Positions 1 to 10,109 of a stretch of DNA of 64,000 bases are shown here, piece by piece. The stretch's first letter is position 1. Every line of letters starts with the position of its first letter. Position numbers and translations under genes: made by a program. This stretch comes from Pseudomonas silesiensis (GTDB lineage: Bacteria; Pseudomonadota; Gammaproteobacteria; Pseudomonadales; Pseudomonadaceae): contig NZ_CP014870.1 in the NCBI RefSeq assembly GCF_001661075.1, positions 2,934,501-2,998,500 of the forward strand, in the 5' to 3' direction. The notes under the pieces are model-generated. The model was not told the origin of the DNA. It did not search any database and was given only the letters and a program-made list of their open reading frames with translations.

Positions 1-354
1 CTCAAGACCAAGGCCAGCACCAACCTGCCGGAAGACCAGCGTTTCGACTTGAACGTCGCCGACATCGCCGAAGTCTGGCGCCGTGGCAGCGTTGTCTCGT
101 CCTGGCTGCTCGACCTGACCGCCGACGCGCTGGCCAGCGATCCGAAGCTCGACGGGTACGAAGGCGCCGTGGCGGACAGCGGTGAAGGTCGCTGGACCAT
201 CGAAGCCGCCATGGAGCAATCGGTGCCCGTGCCGGTGTTGTCGAACTCGCTGTTCTCCCGCTACCGCTCGCGCGGGCAAGGCACCTTTGGCGACAAGATT
301 CTCTCGGCCCAGCGCTTCGGCTTCGGCGGCCATGTGGAGACTGCGAAAAAATGA
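1..354 (+). CDS. gnd: 6-phosphogluconate dehydrogenase (decarboxylating), C-terminal part
   Basis: The 5' end lies outside the window; about 117 C-terminal residues are present. The enzyme oxidatively decarboxylates 6-phosphogluconate to ribulose 5-phosphate in the cytoplasm. The visible part is the all-helical C-terminal domain, with [18 protein letters not shown] and the closing stretch [17 protein letters not shown], typical of the short YqeC-type enzymes rather than the longer enterobacterial Gnd. The stop overlaps the zwf start by 4 bp (ATGA), so the two pentose-phosphate enzymes are probably translated together. The family call is firm; cofactor preference (NAD or NADP) cannot be judged because the Rossmann domain is missing. 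Confidence 0.93.
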   Translation, partial: LKTKASTNLPEDQRFDLNVADIAEVWRRGSVVSSWLLDLTADALASDPKLDGYEGAVADSGEGRWTIEAAMEQSVPVPVLSNSLFSRYRSRGQGTFGDKILSAQRFGFGGHVETAKK

Positions 355-1874
355 CCCGCCTGATCCGCAATAAATCCAAGGCAGAACCCGCACCACCGAC
401 CACGCTGTTCCTGTTCGGTGCCCATGGTGACCTGGTCAAGCGCCTGCTGATGCCGGCGCTGTACAACCTGAGTCGCGACGGTCTGCTCGGCGATGGATTG
501 CGGATCATCGGCGTTGACCACAACGCCATCAGCGACGAGGCTTTCGCGAAAAAACTCGAAGACTTCATTCGCGTGGAGGTGGCTTCCAAGGTCGGGAAGG
601 GCGATACAGCCCTGGATCCGGACTTGTGGGCCAAGTTGGCCAAAGGCATCAGCTACGTCCAGGGCGATTTCCTGGACGACAGCACCTATCAGGCCCTGGA
701 GGCAAAAATTGCCGCCAGCGGCACCGGCAACGCCGTCTTCTATCTGGCCACCGCGCCACGTTTTTTCAGTGAAGTGGCGCGCCGTCTTGGCGCTGCCGGC
801 CTGCTGCAAGAAACCCCCGAGGCCTTCAGGAGGGTGGTGATCGAAAAACCCTTCGGCTCCGATCTACACACTGCCGAAGCCTTGAACGCGTGCCTGCTCA
901 AGGTGATGACGGAAAACCAGATCTACCGGATCGATCACTATCTGGGCAAGGAAACCGTACAGAACATTCTGATCAGCCGGTTCTCCAACAGCCTGTTCGA
1001 AGCGTTCTGGAACAATCATTACATCGACCACGTGCAGATCACCGCCGCCGAGACCGTCGGCGTGGAAACCCGTGGCAGTTTTTATGAACACACCGGCGCC
1101 CTGCGGGACATGGTGCCCAATCACCTGTTCCAGTTGTTGGCGATGGTGGCCATGGAACCGCCGGCAGCCTTCGGTGCCGATGCGGTTCGCGGCGAGAAAG
1201 CCAAGGTGGTCGGCGCGATTCGCCCCTGGTCGGTCGAGGAGGCACGGGTCAACTCGGTCCGCGGCCAATATGCACCCGGAGAAATCGATGGCAAGCCGTT
1301 GCCGGGGTATCGCCAGGAAAACAACGTCGCGCCCGACAGCAACACTGAAACCTACGTGGCACTCAAGGTCATGATCGACAACTGGCGCTGGGTCGGCGTG
1401 CCGTTCTACCTGCGCACCGGCAAGCGCATGAGCGTGCGCGACACCGAGATCGTCATCTGTTTCAAGCCGGCGCCCTACGCGCAGTTCCGCGATACCGAGG
1501 TCGATGAGTTGCAGCCGACCTATCTGCGGATCCAGATCCAGCCTAAAGAAGGCATGTGGTTTGATCTGCTGGCCAAACGGCCTGGCCCTGCGCTGAAGAT
1601 GGCCAATATCGAACTGGGTTTTGCCTACAAGGATTTCTTTGAAATGCAGCCGTCCACCGGCTACGAGACTCTGATCTACGATTGCCTGACGGGCGATCAG
1701 ACGCTGTTCCAGCGCGCCGATAACATCGAGAATGGCTGGCGCGCCGTGCAGCCGTTCCTCGATGCCTGGCAGCAGGACGCGAGCGTGCAGGGCTACGCGG
1801 CTGGCGATGACGGGCCGCAGGCCGCAGAAGATCTGCTGACTCGCGATGGTCGCGTCTGGCACGGCCTTGGATGA
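351..1874 (+). CDS. zwf: Glucose-6-phosphate 1-dehydrogenase
   Basis: A 507-residue cytoplasmic enzyme that oxidises glucose 6-phosphate to 6-phosphogluconolactone, the usual length for the family. The nucleotide-binding start is GAHGDLVKR (residues about 23-31), EKPFG lies at 165-169, and the catalytic motif RIDHYLGK at 193-200 contains the active-site His. The ATG overlaps the gnd stop and a GGAG precedes it by about 9 nt. The gene sits in a gnd-zwf-HAD operon and not in the edd-glk/hexR-zwf-pgl-eda cluster known from Pseudomonas. It is therefore probably a second zwf paralog outside the usual HexR neighbourhood; this is inferred from context only. Confidence 0.96.
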   Translation: MTRLIRNKSKAEPAPPTTLFLFGAHGDLVKRLLMPALYNLSRDGLLGDGLRIIGVDHNAISDEAFAKKLEDFIRVEVASKVGKGDTALDPDLWAKLAKGISYVQGDFLDDSTYQALEAKIAASGTGNAVFYLATAPRFFSEVARRLGAAGLLQETPEAFRRVVIEKPFGSDLHTAEALNACLLKVMTENQIYRIDHYLGKETVQNILISRFSNSLFEAFWNNHYIDHVQITAAETVGVETRGSFYEHTGALRDMVPNHLFQLLAMVAMEPPAAFGADAVRGEKAKVVGAIRPWSVEEARVNSVRGQYAPGEIDGKPLPGYRQENNVAPDSNTETYVALKVMIDNWRWVGVPFYLRTGKRMSVRDTEIVICFKPAPYAQFRDTEVDELQPTYLRIQIQPKEGMWFDLLAKRPGPALKMANIELGFAYKDFFEMQPSTGYETLIYDCLTGDQTLFQRADNIENGWRAVQPFLDAWQQDASVQGYAAGDDGPQAAEDLLTRDGRVWHGLG

Positions 1875-2692
1875 GTGAGCCGACGCAACACCCCATCCGG
1901 TTTTTGCTCAGTGACATGGACGGCACGTTGCTGCTGCCCGATCACAGCCTCAGCCAGCGCACCCTCGAAGCGGTCCGATCGTTGCGCGAGGCGGGCGTGC
2001 TGTTCAGCCTGGCCACCGGTCGTCCGCCCAAAGCCATGCTCCAGCAGATCGAAGCCCTGGGCGTCGACCTGCCGACGGCGGCGTTCAATGGCGGCACCCT
2101 GGTCCATCCCGACGGCAGTATCCTGGTCGCGCATTACTTGCCGGCCACGGCCGCGTTGACCACCTTGACGCTGTTTGCCGATCTGCCGGATATCGAAGTC
2201 TGGGTATTCAGCGGCGGCGACTGGCTGGCGAAAGACCCCTCCGGGCCCATGGTGCCGCGCGAGCAGCACGGCCTGGGATATCCGCCGGTGACGGTGGAGA
2301 GCTTCGAGCCGTATCTGGAGCAGATCGACAAGATCGTCGCCGCCAGTCACAACACCGAACTGTTGATCGAACTGGAAGCGCAATTGCTGGCCAAGGTCGA
2401 GGGGCAGGCTCAGGTTTCACGTTCACAACCGGTGTACCTGGATGTGACTGCAATGAAAGCGAACAAGGGCGAAGCGCTGGCGACACTGGCCGAGTTCCTC
2501 GGTGTGCCCCTGGAGCAGACGGCAGCCCTGGGCGATGGCGGCAACGATCCGGCGATGTTTCATCGCGCCGGGTTGTCGATCGCCATGGGGCAGGCGGAAG
2601 AGGCGGTGCAGCGCCAGGCGCACGTGGTGACCGGGACCAACACCGAAGAGGGTGCCGCCCAGGCGATCGAGCGGTACATACTCCCTCGTTAG
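1871..2692 (+). CDS. Cof-type HAD hydrolase (sugar-phosphatase-like)
   Basis: A 273-residue haloacid dehalogenase superfamily phosphatase of the Cof/YidA type. Motif I is DMDGTLL near residue 15 (Asp nucleophile plus general acid), motif II is the ATGRPP stretch, and motif IV is LGDGGNDPAM near residue 218. A type-IIB cap lies between them. It starts with an ATGA overlap on zwf, so it belongs to the gnd-zwf transcription unit. A sugar phosphate is a reasonable substrate guess from that linkage, but the sequence alone does not fix it. The unit ends in a REP pair. Confidence 0.9.
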   Translation: MSEPTQHPIRFLLSDMDGTLLLPDHSLSQRTLEAVRSLREAGVLFSLATGRPPKAMLQQIEALGVDLPTAAFNGGTLVHPDGSILVAHYLPATAALTTLTLFADLPDIEVWVFSGGDWLAKDPSGPMVPREQHGLGYPPVTVESFEPYLEQIDKIVAASHNTELLIELEAQLLAKVEGQAQVSRSQPVYLDVTAMKANKGEALATLAEFLGVPLEQTAALGDGGNDPAMFHRAGLSIAMGQAEEAVQRQAHVVTGTNTEEGAAQAIERYILPR

Positions 2693-2701
2693 TTCACTAT
2701 A

Positions 2702-2800
2702 AAACCTGTGGGAGCGGGCTTGCCCGCGATAGCGGTCTGACAGGCAACATCGATGTTGAATGTGCTGGCCTCATCGCGGGCAAGCCCGCTCCCACAGGGT
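2702..2800. repeat. REP doublet (inverted pair)
   Basis: Two inverted copies of the Pseudomonas REP (CTGTGGGAGCGGGCTTGCCC and its complement) separated by about 45 nt lie between the convergent HAD and nhaB genes. A 16-nt piece of the second copy (CCCACAGGGTCGTGTT) is tandemly duplicated up to about 2824 and runs into the nhaB stop codon. Confidence 0.9.
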
Positions 2801-2822
2801 CGTGTTCTCCCACAGGGTCGTG

Positions 2823-4325
2823 TTATAGCCAGTAACTCACCGCATACCAGCCAAGCACCCCCATCACCACCGTATACGGCAACGCCATCCACACCATCCG
2901 CCCATACGACAGGCGAATCAGCGGTGCAATCGCCGACGTCAGTAGAAACAGGAACGCCGCCTGACCATTGGGTGTCGCCACGCTCGGCAGGTTGGTGCCG
3001 GTGTTGATGGCTATCGCCAACGTCTCGAAATGCTCACGGCTCATATCGCCGGCGATGAAGGCCCGTTTCACTTCCGTGATGTAGATGGTCGCGACGAACA
3101 CGTTGTCGCTGATGGCCGACAGCAAGCCGTTGGCAATGAACAGCATGCCTGGCTGTTGTTCCGTTGGCAGTGCCAGCACCCACTGGATCAGCGGAGTGAA
3201 CAGTTGCTGGTCGTGAATCACCGCCACCACCGCAAAGAACACCACCAGCAGCGCCGTGAACGGCATGGCGTCCTTGAACGCGTTACCGATGCGGTGCTCG
3301 TCGGTGATGCCGGTGAATGAAGTGATCAGCACGATCACCATCAGACCGATCAGGCCGACCTCGGCGATGTGAAACCCCAGCCCCGCAATCAGGATCAGCG
3401 CCGCCAGCCCCTGCACGATCAGCGCGGCGCGCTGGCGTGTGGTGCGTGCGGCGTTGTCTTCGGCGGCGTAGTTGGCCAGCACGACACGCACGTTGTCCGG
3501 CAGCAGCGTGCCATAACCGAACCAGCGCAGTTTCTCCAGCAACACGCAGGTCGCCAGGCCCGCCACCAGTACCGGCAAGGAAACCGGGGCGACTTTCAGA
3601 AAAAACTCGGCGAAGTGCCAGCCCATTTCATGGCCGATCAGCAGGTTCTGCGGCTCGCCGACCAAGGTGCAGACGCCACCCAGCGCCGTACCCACAGCGC
3701 CGTGCATCAGCAGGCTGCGCAAAAAGGCGCGGAATTGCTCGAGGTCTGCGTGATGCAGTCTGGGCAGATTCTGGTCGTTACCGATCGGGGTGTCCTGCCG
3801 CGGATCGTCGCCCGAGGCGACACGGTGATACACCGAGTAGAACCCCACCGCGGCACTGATGATCACGGCCGTCACGGTCAGGGCATCGAGAAACGCCGAC
3901 AGGAACGCCGACAGAAAGCAGAACATCAGCGCCAGCAGGGTCTTGGAGCGAACCCCGAGCAGCAGTCGCGAGAACAGGAACAACAACAGGTCTTTCATGA
4001 AGTAGATGCCGGCCACCATGAACATCAGCAGCAGGATCACCGGGAAGTTGTGCACCAGTTCGTCATAGAGTGCCTGGGGCGTGGTCATCTTCAACAGCAG
4101 GGCTTCAACCAGCAGCAGGCCGCCGGGCATCAACGGATAACACTTGAGTGCCATGGCCAGGGTGAAGATGAATTCCAGCACCAGCAGCCAGCCCGCCACC
4201 ACCGGCCCGACCGTCCACAACACCAGGGCGTTGAGGATCAGGAAGCCGACAATGCTGGCCTTGTACCAACGGGGGGAATGCCCGAGAAAATTGTGCGCGA
4301 ACGCCTGGGCCATTGAGCCGGACAT
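2823..4325 (-). CDS. nhaB: Na+/H+ antiporter NhaB
   Basis: A 500-residue inner-membrane antiporter that expels sodium in exchange for protons. The protein is a succession of hydrophobic helices over almost its whole length, matching NhaB in size. Recognisable stretches are the N-terminal [17 protein letters not shown], the loop [14 protein letters not shown] and the C-terminal [16 protein letters not shown]. The ATG is preceded by AAGGAG at 6 nt. It is transcribed alone and converges on the gnd-zwf operon. Its stop codon abuts the REP doublet, which may serve as the shared 3' end. Confidence 0.95.
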   Translation of the reverse strand: MSGSMAQAFAHNFLGHSPRWYKASIVGFLILNALVLWTVGPVVAGWLLVLEFIFTLAMALKCYPLMPGGLLLVEALLLKMTTPQALYDELVHNFPVILLLMFMVAGIYFMKDLLLFLFSRLLLGVRSKTLLALMFCFLSAFLSAFLDALTVTAVIISAAVGFYSVYHRVASGDDPRQDTPIGNDQNLPRLHHADLEQFRAFLRSLLMHGAVGTALGGVCTLVGEPQNLLIGHEMGWHFAEFFLKVAPVSLPVLVAGLATCVLLEKLRWFGYGTLLPDNVRVVLANYAAEDNAARTTRQRAALIVQGLAALILIAGLGFHIAEVGLIGLMVIVLITSFTGITDEHRIGNAFKDAMPFTALLVVFFAVVAVIHDQQLFTPLIQWVLALPTEQQPGMLFIANGLLSAISDNVFVATIYITEVKRAFIAGDMSREHFETLAIAINTGTNLPSVATPNGQAAFLFLLTSAIAPLIRLSYGRMVWMALPYTVVMGVLGWYAVSYWL

Positions 4326-4403
4326 TGGCTACTCCTTGTAATAAGAAGCGCGCAAGTTGCCGTAAGTGAAAGGGAAGATCAAGTGTAGGAAAAATCCTTT
4401 GGA

Positions 4404-5693
4404 TTAACCCAGGTAACGTGCGACGACGGCCCGATAGTTGTCGTCCAGTGAAGAGCCCGCCACCACGATGCTTGCGTTCGTTTGCACGGCCAATGAAGTG
4501 GCAATATCCCGGGTGCGTCCCAGGCGGGTGCGAACCCAGCCGGTACCATTGCCAAAACGGCAATCGAGCTGTCCGTCGGGCATGTAGCGGGCCAGAATGA
4601 AATCGCCTTCGCTGCCGCCGAGGGTGGCGCCTGCCGTCAGCACGCAGCCGTCCGGCAAGGCCAGGGCGGCATTCCATTGGCAGCCACTGTGACCGATTTC
4701 CTGCAGTTGCGGATGGCCGCCGTTGCAATGGATGTCCGGACGGCCGTTGCTGTGGACTTTCAGTGAAAGACAGTGCATCGGGTCGCGACTGTTGCCAAAA
4801 CACTGCAAGTCGCCATTGTCGTGCTGGATGATCTGGCTGACCTGAGCGCTGCGCTCTTGTGCCTTGAAACTCATGAAGCCGTCGACGGCGAAACTATCGT
4901 CGAGCCGGCCGTCGGTGTGATAGCGGGCCAACAGGCCTTCCTGGGGGAAATTGATCGAGCCGCCCACCAGAATCCGCATGTCTCGTTGAACCATCAGGCT
5001 GCTGATGCAGGTGTTCATCAGCAAATGCCTTACGATCACGAAGCCACGACCATTGAATGTGCTATCGAGTGAGCCGTCGGCATCGAGTCGTATCAGCAGG
5101 CCGACATGATCGGCCAGTTCAAAGTGATGATTGGCCAGCAGCAGGATGCGCCCGTCCTCCTGCACCCGGACGTCACAGGCTTCGGAGCCTGGTACACCAG
5201 GGGGCAGCCAGCCGTCGCGCGCACCCAGGGAAAGATTGCCCGGCAGGCGCACCACGCAGCGACCATTGTCGCCAAAGCCTTGAGCCGGACGGCCATCCTG
5301 ATCGAACAGGGCGAGGGCAGGCAGCGTCCGGTGCGCATTCTCGTAATGCAGCCCGGCCAGTAGAATGCGCCCATCGGCCAGGACATGGACTTTTCCTCCC
5401 ATGGCCTCGAAGCCGTGTTCGAACTGGCCGATGACGCTGCCTTGATGGCCGAATACCAGATCGGCCGAGCCATCCTCCAGCAGGCGAGCCAGGCCGAAGC
5501 GGCTACCGCCTGGCGTGCCGACCTTTGCCGCTATCAGTAACCGGCCCTGTGAATCGATGGCCACCCCGTTGGCCATGCTCCAATTGCTGCCGGCGAAATA
5601 CACTTGGGTCGTGCCAGTTCCGGCGAAGGATAAATCGAGTGCTCCGGCGTTGTAAGTTGTTGTAGTCAAGGCAAAAGCGGTCTGAATCGACAT
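4404..5693 (-). CDS. Delta-60 repeat protein
   Basis: A 429-residue protein made of repeated units of roughly 55-60 residues with the signature DxDGxLDxxFxxxGxV, for example DADGSLDSTFNGRGFV, HTDGRLDDSFAVDGFM and MPDGQLDCRFGNGTGWV. This is the delta-60 repeat, predicted to form a beta-propeller-like array. No signal peptide, membrane segment or enzyme motif is visible. I place the start at 5693 because AAGGAG lies 8 nt upstream; an ATG 66 nt farther upstream lacks such a site. The function is unknown. It is monocistronic, running in the same direction as nhaB behind a 78-nt gap. Confidence 0.82.
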   Translation of the reverse strand: MSIQTAFALTTTTYNAGALDLSFAGTGTTQVYFAGSNWSMANGVAIDSQGRLLIAAKVGTPGGSRFGLARLLEDGSADLVFGHQGSVIGQFEHGFEAMGGKVHVLADGRILLAGLHYENAHRTLPALALFDQDGRPAQGFGDNGRCVVRLPGNLSLGARDGWLPPGVPGSEACDVRVQEDGRILLLANHHFELADHVGLLIRLDADGSLDSTFNGRGFVIVRHLLMNTCISSLMVQRDMRILVGGSINFPQEGLLARYHTDGRLDDSFAVDGFMSFKAQERSAQVSQIIQHDNGDLQCFGNSRDPMHCLSLKVHSNGRPDIHCNGGHPQLQEIGHSGCQWNAALALPDGCVLTAGATLGGSEGDFILARYMPDGQLDCRFGNGTGWVRTRLGRTRDIATSLAVQTNASIVVAGSSLDDNYRAVVARYLG

Positions 5694-5946
5694 GCACGCA
5701 TCTCCTTGCGAGTCGTCCTGATCCAGAAGTTGGCTGGCGACTTTATTTAAGAGAATCATTCAATCCCTGAATGCACGGATGCACAACAGTGAGAACGAAC
5801 AGGCGGAGGGTCGTATTGTGCCAGAACAGTGTCTTTTCGACCCATTGCCTAGCCTGCCAAACAACTGGAGGCGCCAGGTTGGAAAAACAGCGGTCAGCAA
5901 TGCGAATGACATGCAGAATCAGCAGGTTGCCGATTGGGGGAAGGGT

Positions 5947-5970
5947 GCGGGTTACCCTGAAGTAACCCGC
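5947..5970 (-). terminator. Hairpin after the small conserved gene
   Basis: GCGGGTTAC and GTAACCCGC form perfect 9-bp arms around a 6-nt loop, starting 8 nt past the stop of the gene at 5978-6241. There is no strong U-tract, so it may act as an mRNA 3' stabiliser rather than a classical terminator. Confidence 0.5.
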
Positions 5971-5977
5971 GAAATGC

Positions 5978-6241
5978 TTAGTGCGGCATGGACCACGACT
6001 GGAGTTGGTAACCTTCCTTGCTCAGCTCTTCACGAACTTCTTCCAGCAAGTGCTCGAGTTGCGCGGGATCGGTATAGGCACTGCTCGGGATTTGCTTGCG
6101 ACCGATGCGGTCGGTACGGTCGATGACGCTCAGGCTAAGTTCGCCATTGCCATCCTGTGGGGCCCAGGCCACGCATTTGAAGGGTTGGAATGCGCGGCCG
6201 GCGATCAAAAGAGCTTCGTTGATACGGAGCGGGGCGTTCAT
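5978..6241 (-). CDS. Small conserved hypothetical protein
   Basis: An 87-residue acidic protein of unknown function. It has no signal peptide and no membrane helix. A predicted beta-rich N-terminal half (FQPFKCVAWAPQDGNGELSLS) is followed by a helical C-terminal half (LEHLLEEVREELSKEGYQLQ). Coding-like composition and the hairpin just past its stop support it as a real gene. It is divergent from the sigma-54 activator gene across a 342-nt AT-rich gap. I recognise the type as a small Pseudomonas protein but cannot assign a role. Confidence 0.7.
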   Translation of the reverse strand: MNAPLRINEALLIAGRAFQPFKCVAWAPQDGNGELSLSVIDRTDRIGRKQIPSSAYTDPAQLEHLLEEVREELSKEGYQLQSWSMPH

Positions 6242-6583
6242 GGGATCGTCTCTCTATATGCCCAATCAAGTGAAGTGCCGGCGGTTGGGCTTACCGTTCG
6301 GCTCGTTACTTGTACTGATGCCCGCAACCGGGGGGTGGGTCACATGCAATTCAAAGATATTTCAACTTTCTTTCATTGGCCGAGGATCGCCCGGGTTTTG
6401 AAAGCTGAATGAAAGATTAAAGTCGTTAGGAAACTAACAAAGCAACTTCTTATAACTATTTACGCATCGTTCATATAGACAAATGGTACAAGGACCCGTC
6501 AAAAATCTTGCTAGTGTTACAACCGAGACCGCCAAATGACTGTTTTTAATAATATTTCATATATTTGGCGCCAAGGAACAGTC
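6242..6583. promoter_or_regulatory. AT-rich divergent intergenic region
   Basis: This 342-nt spacer separates the small hypothetical gene (minus) from the sigma-54 activator (plus). It is clearly more AT-rich than the flanks. A perfect 10-bp palindrome TTGGCGCCAA lies at 6565-6574 and overlaps the AAGGAA ribosome site of the activator gene, so it could be an operator or a translational control element. No convincing -35/-10 pair was identified with confidence. Confidence 0.4.
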
Positions 6584-7909
6584 ATGAGCGAAGCGCCTGC
6601 CTTACGACGTCTATTAGTAGTGGACCCCTGTGACGACTGCCATCGGCTATTGCCGGGTTTACGCTCTGTGGGATGGGATGTGGACAGCTGTACCCTGGAA
6701 AACGCCGCAGACAAAACCTGCGACGTCGGCTTGTTGCGATTGCAGCCTTTTCACCTCGAGCGACCGGACTTGGTCAAGGAACTGATCAGCCGCAGCGGCA
6801 CCGAGTGGATTGCCGTACTCAATCAGGAAGTCCTGCGCCTGCAGAATGTCGGCGACTTCGTTTGCGAATGGTTTTTCGATTTCCACACCTTACCGTTCGA
6901 TGTGTCCCGGGTTCAAGTGACGCTGGGCCGGGCATTCGGCATGGCGCGCCTGCGCGGCCAGGGCACGGTTCATATCGATCAGCCCGAGCATGAACTGCTT
7001 GGCGACAGCAAGCCGATTCGCGAACTGCGCAAGCTGCTCAGCAAACTGGCACCCACCGAGTCTCCGGTATTGATTCGCGGCGAAAGCGGGACCGGTAAAG
7101 AGCTGGTCGCCCGCACCCTGCATCGACAATCACAGCGACACAGCCAACCCTTTGTCGCCATCAATTGCGGCGCGATTCCCGAACACTTGATTCAGTCCGA
7201 ACTCTTTGGTCATGAGAAGGGGGCCTTTACCGGCGCCCATCAACGCAAGATCGGGCGGATCGAAGCGGCTCATGGCGGAACGCTGTTTCTCGACGAAATC
7301 GGTGACCTGCCCCTGGAGTTGCAAGCCAACCTGCTGCGCTTCCTCCAGGAAAAACACATCGAGCGTGTCGGCGGCAGCAAGCCGATTCCAGTGGATGTGA
7401 GGGTGTTGGCGGCAACGCACGTCGACCTTGAGGCCGCCATAGAGAAAAAACGTTTTCGCGAAGATTTGTACTACCGCCTGAACGTACTGCAAGTCGTCAC
7501 CGCTCCCTTGCGCGAGCGTCACGGCGATCTGTCGATGCTGGCCAATCATTTTTCCCATTTCTACAGTCATGAAACCGGCCGCCGCCCGCGCAGTTTCAGC
7601 GAAGACGCGCTGGTTGCGATGGGCAAACATGACTGGCCGGGCAATGTTCGCGAGTTGGCCAACCGGGTGCGCCGCGGGCTGGTGCTGGCTGAAGGACGGC
7701 AGATCGAGGCGCGGGACCTGGGGCTGATCAGCCAGCATGCGATCGCCACACCGATGGGCACCCTCGAAGACTACAAGACCCGTGCCGAGCGCCAGGCGTT
7801 GTGCGATGTATTGAACCGCCACAGCGACAATCTCAGCGTCGCTGCCCGGGTATTGGGGGTGTCGCGGCCGACCTTTTACCGATTGCTGCACAAGCACCAG
7901 ATCCGCTAG
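6584..7909 (+). CDS. Sigma-54 enhancer-binding activator (FleQ/VpsR-like)
   Basis: A 441-residue RpoN-dependent transcription activator. The N-terminal 120 residues resemble a receiver (LLVVDPCDD), but the usual phospho-acceptor Asp is absent (VGLLRL in its place), as in FleQ/VpsR-type domains. The AAA+ domain has Walker A GESGTGKE at 166-173, the sigma-54 loop GAFTGA at 213-218 and Walker B LFLDEIGDL near 234. A Fis-type helix-turn-helix (LSVAARVLGVSRPTFYRLL) closes the protein. The start is set by AAGGAA 5 nt before ATG 6584; the in-frame ATG at 6536 lacks one. The gene converges on fapF, and fapA has a -24/-12 promoter, so I infer it controls fap. Confidence 0.9.
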   Translation: MSEAPALRRLLVVDPCDDCHRLLPGLRSVGWDVDSCTLENAADKTCDVGLLRLQPFHLERPDLVKELISRSGTEWIAVLNQEVLRLQNVGDFVCEWFFDFHTLPFDVSRVQVTLGRAFGMARLRGQGTVHIDQPEHELLGDSKPIRELRKLLSKLAPTESPVLIRGESGTGKELVARTLHRQSQRHSQPFVAINCGAIPEHLIQSELFGHEKGAFTGAHQRKIGRIEAAHGGTLFLDEIGDLPLELQANLLRFLQEKHIERVGGSKPIPVDVRVLAATHVDLEAAIEKKRFREDLYYRLNVLQVVTAPLRERHGDLSMLANHFSHFYSHETGRRPRSFSEDALVAMGKHDWPGNVRELANRVRRGLVLAEGRQIEARDLGLISQHAIATPMGTLEDYKTRAERQALCDVLNRHSDNLSVAARVLGVSRPTFYRLLHKHQIR

Positions 7910-7922
7910 GCGCTACAACAAC

Positions 7923-7958
7923 AAGCCCCGCTGCGATGGAAGTCGCAGCGGGGCTTTT
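7923..7958. terminator. Bidirectional terminator between activator and fapF
   Basis: AAGCCCCGCTGCGA and TCGCAGCGGGGCTT form a perfect 14-bp stem with a 6-nt loop, flanked by A- and T-runs. It lies between the convergent activator and fapF stops and should terminate transcription from both sides. Confidence 0.9.
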
Positions 7959-7968
7959 CGGTTGTGGG

Positions 7969-9276
7969 TCAGAAGTAATACGGGAATTTCAGGCTGAAGG
8001 TAAAGTCCGGCGCATCGTCCGTCATGCCGATGGACAGGTTGGGGACGATGGTCAGGTTGTCGGTGGCCGCAATGGTCATGCCGATGTTGAAGTAACCGGC
8101 GTTGGCATCGCTTGAAGTGACCGATTGCCAATCGCCGCCATCTTCCCTGATCTTGCTTTTACGTTGCACCAGGTCAGACACCGAGAACGACATACTCATC
8201 TTTTCGTTCAACGCAAACGCGATACCGGCACCGATCTGGAAGCTGTCGCCGATACGCACCTTGCCCGGGGTTTTCTGGTTGACGGTTGAACTGATGTCGT
8301 CGAAAGATTCCTCGAAGTTGTGGGTGTAGGAGAGGCTACCGAACAACACGGCCGGGTCGAAGGTCTTGACCAGCGAGATGCCAGGGGTGATCGACCAGAC
8401 GCCGTTGCCGGTCGGCAGGGACTCAGGGACGAACAGATTGGTGTTGGAACTATCCTGAACCAGCTTTATACCGAACGGATCCTCGCCGGTAGGTGCCTTG
8501 ACCCGCAAGGTGACCACCGCATCCGGGGTGTTGACCGACTCGTCGAGGAACTTGTAGGCAATACCGAAGTTGACGTCGCCAATGGTTGGATCGCGGTCGA
8601 CGGTGCTTTCGGTGGTGACGCCTGCGGACCCCTCGTTCCCGCCGCCGGACTGGTAGGTCGATTCGCGGTAGATCACCGGCACGTTCAGGTCGAACTGCCA
8701 GCGGTTGTCGAAGTTGTAGCGGCCGGTGAGGTCGAGTGTCCAGGTATCGGCCTTGATCCGGTCCAGGTTGATGTTGCCCAGAAAGATCGAGTCCAGCGCG
8801 AGAAAGCCGTTGAGGATCAACTGGCGCGTATCGTACCGCGAATAGGTCAGCCCGGTTTCCAGGCTGAACTTGCCGCCGCCGAAGAACCCGCTGGCCTCGT
8901 CGTACAGGTTGGAAACGCTTTGTGCCGGCTGTGAATCATCGGCCAACGATTGCCCATAGGAACTGCCGCCGCCCCCGGCTGCACCCCCTGAAGCCGCCGC
9001 GGCACCGGTACCGGTCGCGACTTGTGAATTGCCTCTGAGGTCGGCTGGCGACTTGGCCAGGCGTTTGGGTTGCTCGGTTGCCGGTTGATCTTCGACCTGG
9101 CGGACCCGTTGTTCGAGGATCGCCAGTGCTTTTTGTTGTACTTCGTATCGTTGCTTCAGCTCCAGAAGCTCCTGTTTCAGAATCTCCACATCCGATGCGG
9201 GTGCTGCTTGCAAAATCGCCGCGGGAAATAAAGTGCTCAAACATACTACTGCACGCAGTGATACTGATCGATACAT
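7969..9276 (-). CDS. fapF: Fap amyloid outer-membrane secretion pore FapF
   Basis: A 435-residue outer-membrane protein, the last gene of the fap operon. A signal peptide (about residues 1-25) precedes a heptad-rich helix [19 protein letters not shown] (29-47 onward), which in FapF forms a trimeric coiled coil. A low-complexity Gly/Ala/Ser linker follows (about 85-125), then alternating amphipathic strands to a C-terminal Phe (FSLKFPYYF), as for a beta-barrel. FapF is the channel that exports the amyloid subunits. The assignment rests on domain order, length and position in the operon. AAGGGA precedes the ATG. Confidence 0.9.
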   Translation of the reverse strand: MYRSVSLRAVVCLSTLFPAAILQAAPASDVEILKQELLELKQRYEVQQKALAILEQRVRQVEDQPATEQPKRLAKSPADLRGNSQVATGTGAAAASGGAAGGGGSSYGQSLADDSQPAQSVSNLYDEASGFFGGGKFSLETGLTYSRYDTRQLILNGFLALDSIFLGNINLDRIKADTWTLDLTGRYNFDNRWQFDLNVPVIYRESTYQSGGGNEGSAGVTTESTVDRDPTIGDVNFGIAYKFLDESVNTPDAVVTLRVKAPTGEDPFGIKLVQDSSNTNLFVPESLPTGNGVWSITPGISLVKTFDPAVLFGSLSYTHNFEESFDDISSTVNQKTPGKVRIGDSFQIGAGIAFALNEKMSMSFSVSDLVQRKSKIREDGGDWQSVTSSDANAGYFNIGMTIAATDNLTIVPNLSIGMTDDAPDFTFSLKFPYYF

Positions 9277-9322
9277 GAAATAAGCCGTCCCTTAATGCCC
9301 AATGATCGAGACTCAGCGTAGT

Positions 9323-10066
9323 TCAATATCCCAGACTGCGTAGTGCGTTAAGTTGAGTCAGGTTGCAGTCCAGTGCGCCTGCGCTCGGGCCATTATTGTT
9401 CAGCACTACATTAAGCTGAGTCAGGTTATTGACCATATTGCTGCTACCCAGTAACCGCGTGTTCTGCAGCAGGCCACCCTGGGCAACTTGCTGCATGGCC
9501 GAGCCCTGGTTGTTGTTGGCCTGAATGGCCATCTGGATGCCGCCACCGGTGGCGGAAATCGCCACGGTGCCGGCAGCACTGCTGCCGGTAATGGTTTGCC
9601 CGCCCATCAACACCTGGCCCTGGCCAGGGTTGAGGGCCGGTGCATGCCTGGCCTCTTTGACGTCGATGGCGACGTTATTGTAGGCCGTGTTGCCATCGCC
9701 GGCGGCGCGCACGCTTTGGGTGATCCCTTGCGCGCTGTTCAAGCCGGCGCCGCCGATGACGCTGCCGGTGCCTTGCCCGGGCGTACTGCCGTCACCGGAC
9801 TGGCCAAAGGTTGAAACGTAGAATTCGGGTTTTATGGTGGCTGCCTGAATCTGCATCGAAGTGGTTGCCCCGATCAAATCGCCACTGGCATTACGCCAGG
9901 TACTGCTCATGACTACACCGAAACTGATGATCCGTCCCGGCATGACATAACGGCCGCGCAACTCACTGAGCTCATGGTCGTTGATTTCGATGGGTTTGAA
10001 GCCGTTGGCATGACCTGAAGCGCTCGCTGCCAGACAGGCAGCGGCCAGCCAGTATGAGGTTTTCAT
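9323..10066 (-). CDS. fapE: Fap amyloid minor component FapE
   Basis: A 247-residue exported protein lying between fapD and fapF, as in other fap operons. It has a signal peptide (MKTSYWLAAACLAASASGHA). The mature chain is rich in Gly, Ala, Asn and Gln (TPGQGTGSVIGGAGLNSAQG, ANNNQGSAMQQVAQGG) and resembles FapB/FapC in composition without the canonical repeat. FapE is known as a minor fibre-associated extracellular protein. I chose ATG 10066 because GGGAG lies upstream; an ATG 18 nt earlier is possible. The stop is followed by a 46-nt gap to fapF. Confidence 0.85.
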   Translation of the reverse strand: MKTSYWLAAACLAASASGHANGFKPIEINDHELSELRGRYVMPGRIISFGVVMSSTWRNASGDLIGATTSMQIQAATIKPEFYVSTFGQSGDGSTPGQGTGSVIGGAGLNSAQGITQSVRAAGDGNTAYNNVAIDVKEARHAPALNPGQGQVLMGGQTITGSSAAGTVAISATGGGIQMAIQANNNQGSAMQQVAQGGLLQNTRLLGSSNMVNNLTQLNVVLNNNGPSAGALDCNLTQLNALRSLGY

Positions 10067-10109
10067 CTGCTGCTCCCGGAGCATCCTGCCCCACTATCAT
10101 CTTGGGCGA

